In this document: piece by piece, positions 8,094-16,900 of the stretch
Layout: every line of letters starts with the position of its first letter
Numbering within the stretch: position 1 is the stretch's first letter
Origin: Thermoplasmata archaeon
GTDB lineage: Archaea; Thermoplasmatota; Thermoplasmata; GCA-020350865
Length of the DNA stretch: 64,000 bases
NCBI GenBank assembly: GCA_020348445.1
Contig: CP070751.1
Location: forward strand, 5,092,204 to 5,156,203
Direction: 5' to 3'
Position numbers and translations under genes: made by a program
Notes under the pieces: model-generated
The model's input: the letters and a program-made list of their open reading frames with translations, nothing else
The model's database searches: none
What the model was told of the DNA's origin: nothing

Positions 8094-8165
8094 GGGATTC
8101 GAACCTCAGAGGAAAGGAGATTATAAGCATATTAAATTACCTTTCCTCGCTAGGGACGAATGCCC
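8094..8165. repeat. Nested hairpin, copy 2
   Basis: The inner 9-bp arms (8109-8117 and 8140-8148) and the loop are identical to copy 1. The outer right arm has one inserted base (CGAATGCCC, 8157-8165), which marks the junction to the diverged third unit. Confidence 0.7.
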
Positions 8166-8247
8166 GTGGCGGGAAACCCACCACTTCATTTCCTCGCCTG
8201 GCTCGGAAATCCCGGCACCTGCATCTATTGTTTTCTTGATTTTTTTA

Positions 8248-8309
8248 TGGATGAGCCTTATGTTCGAATTATTTTGGTATAACAATTATTTCTTAGGCTC
8301 AAACATCCA
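8248..8309. repeat. Imperfect inverted repeat
   Basis: TGGATGAGCCTTA (8248-8260) and TTAGGCTCAAACATCCA (8293-8309) are near-complementary, with a 32-base AT-rich loop that again contains GTTCGAAT. It may be a transcript hairpin or a decayed relative of the neighbouring hairpins. Nothing else recognisable lies between 8224 and the promoter near 8413. Confidence 0.4.
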
Positions 8310-8412
8310 GCATTTGTAAAAACCTTTAAAGATCTGTATTAATAATTATTAAACATAAATATATATATATTAGATGTAATTCTGGATAAAAAATATGCAT
8401 TTTGGATATAGA

Positions 8413-8423
8413 AAATATATAAG
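8413..8423 (+). promoter_or_regulatory. TATA box of the large zinc-ribbon/FG-GAP protein gene
   Basis: AAATATATAAG is a good archaeal TATA box. It implies a leader of about 100 bases before the ATG at 8540, which carries GAAAGGGGAC as ribosome site. Confidence 0.55.
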
Positions 8424-8539
8424 GGTGATAGAATAGTACCCCTATTTGACAGCATCATGTGGCACTATGGATGGTAAGGGAGTAAACAGAGTTACGGAAA
8501 GTTTCAGGGACGCTGTCACAATATAGAAAGGGGACATGC

Positions 8540-11500
8540 ATGCCTGAAAAGAAAATGTTCAGGGAGATGTACGAGAGATGGAAAGAACTCGACCTACCTG
8601 AAGAACAAAAAGATGTTTTGGATAAAATAGAACACGATATCGAGGATTTAGACCAGGAAGATACAATAAAGGAGATTACAGAAAGTTTACGAACCGATTT
8701 AAACGACTCAGATTTATGGTTTAAACTGGGAGCAACTTTACTTGCATCAAAGAAATACGATTTTGCACTGGCGGCACTGGATATCACAGTAAAGGTGGAA
8801 CCAGAAAAGTCATATGTATATGGGGTAAAAGGTTTTGTTCTCACGAAGTTAGGCAGGTACGAGGAAGCAGTGGAAGCCCTTGAGAAAACTGTTGAGCAAA
8901 CAGGTCCTATAGAAGGTTACGAGGGTATCGATGATCTTATAAAGGGTATCGAATCAGGAGATGTGAAGATCAAGGCCCTCACTGCCCCCGGAGTTGAGGA
9001 AATACCCTATGATGAATTATTAGAAATCGAAAGAGGATTGGAGAAACTCCTTATTGAGGAGGAAGAGGCTCCATCCAGTTTGGAACTGCAGGACGAACTT
9101 GAGGCACTCTCGGAAGAAATTGAGCAGATTTTAGCAGAGCCCGAGGGTGGAGAAGAGATGTATAAATGTCCAAGCTGTGGTACCGAGATAGATTCAAAAG
9201 ATGAGGTTTGCCCAACATGTGGCATTGAATTCGTTGAAATGGAGGAAGTGCCTGAGGAATTAAAGGGTGAGGAGGTAATCGAAAAGTTCGAATGCCCCGA
9301 CTGCGGGGCAATCTTAGATTACGAAATCCAAAAATGCCCTGACTGTGGCCTTGTCTTTGTTGAGGAGGAAGGTGAATTATTTGCATGTCCCTCATGCGGG
9401 GAGGAAGTGGATTCTTCAGCCAGTATTTGCTCCAGTTGCGGAGCTGAGTTTCTGTCTGAGGAGGAGGAACTGGAGGCCGCTTTGGACGAGATTTTGGCTG
9501 TTGAAAGCCTGGAAAGAGAAAAAACCGAGGAAGCGAAAGCCAAATTAGAGGCCCAATACGGTCTCACCAATGGTTTGACCAATGGTTTAACCAACGGCAT
9601 CACCAATGGACTTAAAAAAGCCAAACGGGGCCTGACCAACGGTATTACAAATGGTCTTACCAACGGTTTAACCAATGGACTTCGGGCTTTAAAAGTGGGT
9701 ATAACCAATGGTTTGACCAATGGCAACGGTATTACCAACGGCCTAGGTCCAAAACGCCCCGTAATCGACCCGAAACGTAGTAAACTAAAACTTATCGGAA
9801 TTCCTGTTATATTATTTATTCTGATATTTACCCCATATATCCTCGTGAATATAATGAAACCCGAGGAAAAAATAGATATCGATGGCAGTTTTGGAGATTG
9901 GAAGAATGTACAAACAACTTCAGATGAAATCGAAGCTGCAGAATTCAATCCCAACGTTGACATAATCGACTATCGGGTGGATGATAGCCAGATGGAACTT
10001 TCGTTCTATTTAGAGGTTGCAGGTTTCATGTTGGCTGGTGAGCCCAATGAGCCTGATGGCAGACAACTTGTGGATACGGCATACATTTTCGTGGATACAG
10101 ATCAGGATCCCGACTCAGGCTATTTGATAAAGGGCATTGGTGCAGATTATATGTTGGAGATTTATGGTTGGAATGAAACCATCTTTGGTAATTTTCTTTA
10201 CAATTACCCTGAAGTGGAGCAGGACTGGAATCATTGGGAAACTGTTGAATACGTATCAGCAGCAGTAAGTGGCTCGATGTTGGAGGCACAGGTAAACCAC
10301 GAATCAATTCACCTTAGTAACCATGAACCCTTGGATATTCTGTTTTATATGCAGGGATGGAACGGATCTGAAGATTTTTCAGACACCATAATATCCAATG
10401 AAGATGGTGTTTTAGCTGTAACTCAACAAGGTGAGGGTGAAGGTAAGATCAGTGGTGACGGCAATAAACTGCTTAGGTTGGAAATCAAGGCTATAAACAA
10501 CGATATAACCATCAATGAGATCAAGGCCGAAAGAACAGGCTCTGGAACAGATGACGACGTCTCTGAGATAAGGCTTGAGGATGAGAACCGCAAATCATTT
10601 GGATTGGGCACTTTAAGGGAGGGCATTTTAACATTTCAACCGGCATTGACCCTTACGCAAGAGCAAACCGCAACCACTGTCTACATTGTAGTAGATATCA
10701 GTGAAAGTGCACAGGAAGGGGACAGCATTGGATTTAAAATAATGAAAAACCATGATATAATAACTGATTCAGGAACAGTGTCTTTAAAACAAATGGCCCC
10801 CGAAGATGAGAACCCCGAGGATGAGAAATACGAAACCAGCTATCTGGTGGACATACCTGACGACGTTATAATAGACGGTGCATTTGCAGATTGGGACACA
10901 AAATTCGTTCGTAACGACACAAGCGGTGATGTAAGCCGCGTTGAATTGGATATACTTAAATACGGTGTTTCCACCACCGATTCCCAAGCAGCGTTCTTTT
11001 TAAAAGTGGATAAAAGTATGTGCTCTGGAACGGCTGTTCCCTATCGGAATACTGCATCTGCAAAAATATTCGTGCCGTCGGAGCAAGTGGATTCAGATGG
11101 AGATGGAATATTAGATTTAAATGATAACCATGATGTGAACATCGAGTTTTTATTTAGCCTGAACCTGAATTTCAGACAGTATCTAAAGGAGGGGGCACCA
11201 GATGATCTTCTAATAGAGGCATTTGAAAATAACTCACAACCATTGACTTCTAATGCTGGATTGATTAAAATATTGGACAGATACTGGAAGGTCGAAGATG
11301 GCGATGCGATATATATCATCATAGATTACGGGATAGAGCTAAAGATATATGATTCCGATGGTGTGCTGGAGGATACCAGGTTTGACTTCGATAATGATGG
11401 TATACCTGATGAAGAGGATACCGATGATGACGACGATGGTATAGAGGATTTCGATGTCGGAGGTACGGATGTTCTTCTTAAACAGATTGTAACAGGTGCA

Positions 11501-13972
11501 ACAAAATACATAGGCCCTCCTGAACCTCCAATACCTATTTATCCAAAAACAGGAGAGGATTTGGTTTACATTTTCATAGATACGAATCCTGGGATAGGTT
11601 ATAGGGAAGGCCTTCCAATTGCCGCTGATTATATGATAGAGGTGAAGGGGAGGTACAATATCGTGCAAAGCAGCGTAATCTACAAATGGTCTGGAGCTTC
11701 TCCTTTTGATTGGAATTGGACTGAGCACCGCTCTCCAGAGGTGGAACTGGACATGCTGCGGATGGAGGTGGGCATAACCTGGGATGACATAGAATTAAAT
11801 CCCGCAGATGATCACTTCGATGTATACTTTTTAACGACAGATTGGAGAAAGAAAGATAGAGATTATTCAAATACAGAGGGTGTGATTACAGGACCCACAA
11901 GAGCCTACATCGGAGATGGTAAAAGCAGAGGTTATGACGTGAAATATCACGGCAGCTACGATGTGTACTTCGATGAGAATGAAGGTGAGGTGCTCTTTGA
12001 GACAAAGAAAGGTTACTTTTTGTCCTGGAACGTGCCTTCTGAGCTGAAGATCACCTCTTTGGATGAAGTTGTTTATACTTTTGATGAACCTGAAAACTCG
12101 GGCTTTGAAATCAGCGAGTCTCATGCTGATTACTATTACTCCTTTGATGATCTTGCTGTCACAACTCACTACATGTTTGGGGGGAGTATGTTAAAAGAGG
12201 ATATCATCCTCGCCGAGAACCCCATAGAGGATATCATGGATTCTGGTTTTCTTTTGGTCACGACGCCTTTGAGCTACTCTCCAGAATTAGCAATGTACGT
12301 GGATAATTATCCACAGAAGGACGGTTTTGTGACAACAAGTGATATTGAATTCCGCAACACCTTCTATTCTGAAAACGTCTACACGTTGATGAGCCCTGTT
12401 GCTTACGATGCAAATGGAGACGATGTAAAATGCGAATATGTGGTGGATTTCATAGATCCTGAGGATTCAACAGCTACACTTACCTTACGGTGCTCTATGG
12501 ACTGGCTTGCCACGGCAGAATATCCTGTTAGAATAGATCCCACGATATTGAAAAATGATCAATATGAAGGCGGCGGGGATGACAGCGAATATTTGGGTTA
12601 TTCCCTTGCAGTTGGGGATTTTAATGACGATGGCAACGAGTATGATATCGTAACTGGTGCACCGTACTGGGATCATACCTCAACTAGTTGGGGTGCCGCA
12701 TACATTTTCTATGGTCCTGTAATGACCAACGATTTCACACCAGATGCAATTATCAATCTCACTGAGGAACCTGATAGAAGTAATAATGATCAACTAGGAA
12801 GATGTGTCGCAGCAGCAGATTTTGACAACGACGGCGTGCGTGATGATGTGGTGCTCACCACCTCAGGGGATGAGGCGTATGTGGTTTACGGAGAAGGTGG
12901 CATCTCAGGCGCTGTCACAACTGCAGATGTGATCATTTATCCACCTGGGGCCGGGGCGCCTGGGTTTGGAAGGTACGGCCTTGCTGTGGGTAATTTCGAT
13001 GGAAACGACGGAGATGATGTGGCAATTGGCGCCAACTCCAACAACAGCCTATACATATATTTCAACTCAACAGATTGGGACGATGGACTGGTGTACGATC
13101 CCAGTGTCACGATTGGATACACTACAGGTAATTTGGGAGTATCTATAGCCAGAGGTAATCTCAGAAACAACGGTGCGACGGATTATGATGATATAGCCGT
13201 AGGTGCTTATGGTTACCTCGTTGGTAGTACCAGTGCAGCCGGAGCCGTTTTCGTGTTTTACGGGGACGGTACCTACGGTGATGGAGCACAATTAGCCGGT
13301 GCAGATGTTATAATAGAATCCGGTGCAAATTACCCGACAGAAAATGGCGAATCAGAGAGATTTGGATGGAGTATCGCAATCGGTGATTTCAATAAATCTG
13401 CCACAACAAATGACTTTGATGATCTCCTTATAGGTGCACCGTACTACAACTCCGAGGAGGGAAAAGCTTATATCTACTTTACAGAGGATGATTCCGATGG
13501 AGGCTTCGGCTCAGCCACTGGGGAAGATGACGATTTGATTTTACATGAGATTGGTGCAAATAGGTTCGGTTATTCTGTTGCGATAGGTAACTTCTGGGGT
13601 GATGGCTACCTTGATGCTTTTGTGGGAGCATACAGAACCAGTTCATCTGATGGTATCGCATATGCATACGACTTCGATGGAGCAAACTTGGATAATACCA
13701 GCGATTGGAGTTTAAGTGGAACAATCGGTGAGGGATTAGGATTGGCTGTTTTCGCGGCAGATGTAAACGGAAGCGGTTACGATAATTTCATCATGGGCTG
13801 CCCATATTTCGATGATCCCGATGATTCTCCAGCTAACGACAATGCAGGTAGAGTGAAGGTGGACGAGTACATCCCGGAGTTCTCCGATATCGCGGTCCCA
13901 ATAGCATCGACAATAACATTCATAATATTCTGTTCTAGAAAAAGGAAAAGAAATCCAAAGAATGATAAATAA
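8540..13972 (+). CDS. Membrane-spanning protein: TPR, three zinc ribbons, GLTNG repeats, TM, CBM9/DOMON-like domains, FG-GAP repeats, PEF-CTERM tail
   Basis: The 1810-residue protein appears to link cytosol and cell surface. Residues 50-125 hold TPR-like helices. Three zinc ribbons follow at about 209-310 (CPSCG/CPTCG, CPDCG/CPDCG, CPSCG/CSSCG). Residues 341-401 are GLTNG/GITNG repeats, and a single membrane helix lies at about 415-437. The long outer part has three blocks starting IDGxFxDW, like CBM9/DOMON-type beta domains. It also has aspartate-rich calcium loops (DSDGDGILDLND, DNDGIPDEEDTDDDDDG) and about six FG-GAP repeats near 1350-1770 (GYSLAVGDFNDDG, GWSIAIGDFN). The end, IPEFSDIAVPIAST, a hydrophobic stretch and KRKR, matches PEF-CTERM sorting tails. 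No enzyme active site is visible. It converges on the helical-solenoid gene with two bases between the stops. The architecture is seen; a signalling or adhesion role is inferred. Confidence 0.85.
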   Translation: MPEKKMFREMYERWKELDLPEEQKDVLDKIEHDIEDLDQEDTIKEITESLRTDLNDSDLWFKLGATLLASKKYDFALAALDITVKVEPEKSYVYGVKGFVLTKLGRYEEAVEALEKTVEQTGPIEGYEGIDDLIKGIESGDVKIKALTAPGVEEIPYDELLEIERGLEKLLIEEEEAPSSLELQDELEALSEEIEQILAEPEGGEEMYKCPSCGTEIDSKDEVCPTCGIEFVEMEEVPEELKGEEVIEKFECPDCGAILDYEIQKCPDCGLVFVEEEGELFACPSCGEEVDSSASICSSCGAEFLSEEEELEAALDEILAVESLEREKTEEAKAKLEAQYGLTNGLTNGLTNGITNGLKKAKRGLTNGITNGLTNGLTNGLRALKVGITNGLTNGNGITNGLGPKRPVIDPKRSKLKLIGIPVILFILIFTPYILVNIMKPEEKIDIDGSFGDWKNVQTTSDEIEAAEFNPNVDIIDYRVDDSQMELSFYLEVAGFMLAGEPNEPDGRQLVDTAYIFVDTDQDPDSGYLIKGIGADYMLEIYGWNETIFGNFLYNYPEVEQDWNHWETVEYVSAAVSGSMLEAQVNHESIHLSNHEPLDILFYMQGWNGSEDFSDTIISNEDGVLAVTQQGEGEGKISGDGNKLLRLEIKAINNDITINEIKAERTGSGTDDDVSEIRLEDENRKSFGLGTLREGILTFQPALTLTQEQTATTVYIVVDISESAQEGDSIGFKIMKNHDIITDSGTVSLKQMAPEDENPEDEKYETSYLVDIPDDVIIDGAFADWDTKFVRNDTSGDVSRVELDILKYGVSTTDSQAAFFLKVDKSMCSGTAVPYRNTASAKIFVPSEQVDSDGDGILDLNDNHDVNIEFLFSLNLNFRQYLKEGAPDDLLIEAFENNSQPLTSNAGLIKILDRYWKVEDGDAIYIIIDYGIELKIYDSDGVLEDTRFDFDNDGIPDEEDTDDDDDGIEDFDVGGTDVLLKQIVTGATKYIGPPEPPIPIYPKTGEDLVYIFIDTNPGIGYREGLPIAADYMIEVKGRYNIVQSSVIYKWSGASPFDWNWTEHRSPEVELDMLRMEVGITWDDIELNPADDHFDVYFLTTDWRKKDRDYSNTEGVITGPTRAYIGDGKSRGYDVKYHGSYDVYFDENEGEVLFETKKGYFLSWNVPSELKITSLDEVVYTFDEPENSGFEISESHADYYYSFDDLAVTTHYMFGGSMLKEDIILAENPIEDIMDSGFLLVTTPLSYSPELAMYVDNYPQKDGFVTTSDIEFRNTFYSENVYTLMSPVAYDANGDDVKCEYVVDFIDPEDSTATLTLRCSMDWLATAEYPVRIDPTILKNDQYEGGGDDSEYLGYSLAVGDFNDDGNEYDIVTGAPYWDHTSTSWGAAYIFYGPVMTNDFTPDAIINLTEEPDRSNNDQLGRCVAAADFDNDGVRDDVVLTTSGDEAYVVYGEGGISGAVTTADVIIYPPGAGAPGFGRYGLAVGNFDGNDGDDVAIGANSNNSLYIYFNSTDWDDGLVYDPSVTIGYTTGNLGVSIARGNLRNNGATDYDDIAVGAYGYLVGSTSAAGAVFVFYGDGTYGDGAQLAGADVIIESGANYPTENGESERFGWSIAIGDFNKSATTNDFDDLLIGAPYYNSEEGKAYIYFTEDDSDGGFGSATGEDDDLILHEIGANRFGYSVAIGNFWGDGYLDAFVGAYRTSSSDGIAYAYDFDGANLDNTSDWSLSGTIGEGLGLAVFAADVNGSGYDNFIMGCPYFDDPDDSPANDNAGRVKVDEYIPEFSDIAVPIASTITFIIFCSRKRKRNPKNDK
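9560..9742 (+). repeat. GLTNG/GITNG pentapeptide-type repeat tract
   Basis: Eleven copies of (L/I)TNG, mostly overlapping as GLTNG, occur in three clusters separated by basic spacers (KKAKR, RALKV). At DNA level this is an imperfect short tandem repeat with much third-base variation, so the peptide motif is under selection. It sits between the zinc ribbons and the membrane helix. Confidence 0.85.
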
Positions 13973-13974
13973 AC

Positions 13975-16900
13975 TCAGCTGTCCACTCTCAAGGCCAATT
14001 TTTTCTTGGCCGAGGATTTTTTCTTAAAAAGTGTGCCGCACATGGGGCATTTTCCAATTCTCTCTCCGCAAGCCTCATGATATGTGTTGCCGCAATTGCA
14101 TTCTATTACCATGAATCCTGGTTTTATCTTGCCGTTGCAGGCATAGCATTTATAGCCTTTTTCCGCCTTGATTTTCTTGTATGGTGGTGCTTTTTCCGGC
14201 GATTTTCCCAGGGTGACTTCATGGGATAATTGAGCTTCACATACTTTGCCATCGAAGATTCTGGAAAATGTGGTGTTTAAATAGAAATTCAGATCGCCGG
14301 AGGCGACGGCCTTTATTTTTAGAGGAATCTCCAATTTATCCCTTGCTTTTAGAATTTTTATACCTTCAAGGCCCTGTATTTCGAAGTCCTCCCCCTTCTT
14401 GATAAATTGCACATCCTTTGCAACCGATTTGCCAGTGTTGGAAAGTACCAAAGTAATCTCATACCATTTATCCTTCTCCTCAACATCACTTAAATCGATC
14501 TCAAGCGAGACATTCGGGCTGAAAGGTTCCAATTCGGTTTCCAAGGCTGTCTCTGCCTTTTTGAGGATCTCAAGGGCCAAATCGGGCTTGTTTTCGCTGA
14601 GCTCCTGTGCTTCCCTTAGTAATTTCTCAGCCGATTTCGTGTTCATTCCGCTTTTACTGATACGCATAAGTTTCCCTGCCAACTCAGAAATCAAATCCTC
14701 CACATCTTTGTCGGGTTTTGGTATCTGTTTCTCTTCTTCCTCCAACTCCTTTTTCTTCTCCTCGATCTCTTCGGATAGGGGAGGCGCGGGAGGTTCCTCG
14801 GCGGCTATCTCAGAGGGTTCTTCCAATACCTCCTCGACAGCTGTCTCTTTGACCTTTGGAGCTCCTGGCTCTATTGTCTCCATCTGGTCCATCAATTTTC
14901 GTATGTATTTAGCAGCATCGAGATATTCCTTGCTTTCAAGGTGGGATTCCCCGCTCTTTAATATCGCCATCACTTCGGTTAGGTCCATTCCCTTTTTCTT
15001 GGCCTTCGTCAATCTTGCCTTTGCGGAGGAAAGTTTTTCAAACAGGTTTTTAGTAATCTCTCTCTCAATGAGCCTCTTGCAGTTTTCCGTGAATACCGCC
15101 ACCTGAGCGTATGACTCCTCCTCCAAGGCGGCCTTTGCCTCGTCTAACATGTTGTTGGCTCTCGTAACATTCACACCCAATTCCGAGGCGGTTTTTATAA
15201 GCTGCTCGCAATTCTCAATGGGTATTGAAAGATGTCCTACATAGGATCGCTTCGCCTCCCTGATGGTTTCTTTTGCGAACTTCATAGAAGTTGTGAATTT
15301 CTTTTCCTCAAACGCCTTTTTGGCAACACCATAGAGCTCCCTAGCCTTTTTCACATCAACACCGACATCGTCACTCTCGTTCACCCTTGCTAAAGCTGCA
15401 TGAAGGGTCGTGGAGGCTCGTTCGTACTCCTCTGTGGTTTCCGAAAGCACTATTCCGCTTTCCAATGCAAACTCAAGGGCCTTCACATATTCAAGGTTCT
15501 TTAGGGCGGTGGCTGCCTTTATCAACAGCTTCCTCACATTGTCCGCTCCAATGCCCTTTTTCTCAGCCTCCTTCAATTTTGCAGCGGTAACGGCGATGAT
15601 TTCAGCTGCCATCTTCTTTTGAAGATCTACCTTCTCAACCTCGCTTTCGCTCTGCATGGCGAGCCTCAATGCCTCATTGTAATCTTCATCGGCAAGTGCG
15701 ATTCTTGCCTCCTCCAGTAATTTCTCAGCTTTGGAAACATCCATTCCTTCGGATTTGGACTTGTTAATAATGGACTGAAACGATGATATTGCCTCAGAAA
15801 CCTTCAGCTCTTTAGCCTTTTTTGCCAGCCTTATGCATTTTTTACCCAATTCTATGGAAGCGAGATACTCGTTGTTCTTTAACTCAGAAAATGCCTTTTC
15901 GAGCAATTTCCTTGCCTCGCTTACATCGGCCTTTAAACTCTCTGCCTCTTGGATATAATTACCTGCTAGATTGATGATATTCGCAGTTCTTTGGCTCTCG
16001 TCCCTGATCTCTTCGATCTCACCCAGGCTATGGGATGCGTATTTTGCCGCCTTTTCGTACCTATGCAGCTCCAAGGCCTCCTCGGCCTTTTGGTAAAGGA
16101 CCTCTACAGTTAGAACATCCAGACCGATTTTCTTAGCCTCTATTATCATGGAGTATGCGTTTGATAACATATCTGAAATCTTTACATTGCAAAGCTCCTC
16201 GGCCCTCTCGGCGGTTTTTTGAGCGGAGTTAAGGGCATTTTCGAATTGCTCGTTGTTCATATATATGACCGTCTTTTTGAGTTGGAGTTCTGCATCTGAA
16301 GTATCCATTTCAAGGTTTTTTGCGATTTCAATGCATTCCTTGCCAAATTCCATTTTTTCGTTAATGGAATGCACCAAGGTGAGCTGGGTTACCTCGTTTG
16401 TACACTCCTCTACCAGGTCAGAGACAGCTTTAAAACTACCTGCGGAAAGAGATTTTTCTGCCTCCACTAATTTCTTCATTGGGGACGACATATCTATGTC
16501 GTGTTTCGTAGCCTCCTCTATCTTGGATTTCAATGCAATTATCGTTGCTGTTAGCTCTTCATGTTCTCCAATAAATGAGAGTGTTTCCTCTTTACTCTTG
16601 GTCATGATATAATATGCTTCCCGGAAATTCCTCCTCGCTATAGCCTCATTTGCCCCTCTTAGCCTTTCATTCATCTCAGAAACATCCATTCCATATTCTT
16701 TTGCCCTGTTGATGTTTTCCAATATGCTCGAGGCTAAATCGGTAACTATGGTTTTCTGTTGGTCAATTACCATCTCTAAGATATTATTGGATTGGGTCAA
16801 AGCTTCAGAGAATTTTTTTTCCTCGTATAGTGATTTCGCCTTACTCAGCATTTCTTCGACTTGTGGAATGTCACCTTTCATGTCTCTTAAAGACGCCATT

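Larger units (their letters stand above)
7925..8223 (+). repeat. Tandem array of tRNA-Gly 3'-tail copies joined to hairpins
   Basis: The last 18 bases of the tRNA (CGAATCCCGGCACCTGCA, 7925-7942) recur at 8041-8058, and the last 16 at 8208-8223. The first two units (7925-8040 and 8041-8156) are 116-base direct repeats that differ mainly in an AT-rich spacer. The third is diverged and carries an extra stem, GTGG-GGG/CCC-CCAC, at 8166-8184. Each tail is followed by an AT spacer and a long hairpin in the first two units. The copies resemble att-like tRNA tail duplications, but no integrase gene is present. Confidence 0.85.

Noticed and set aside
7925..8223. CRISPR array
   Set aside because: There are only two to three units, the repeats are over 100 bases with nested hairpins and tRNA sequence, and no cas gene is nearby.
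8457..8523. Leader peptides (MWHYGW and a 19-codon frame) before the 8.5 kb gene
   Set aside because: There is no ribosome site and no coding signal beyond chance in an AT-rich leader of about 100 bases.
9319..9963. Long minus-strand frame over the GLTNG region
   Set aside because: It is a shadow of the repeat-rich plus-strand gene and has repeat-driven low complexity.
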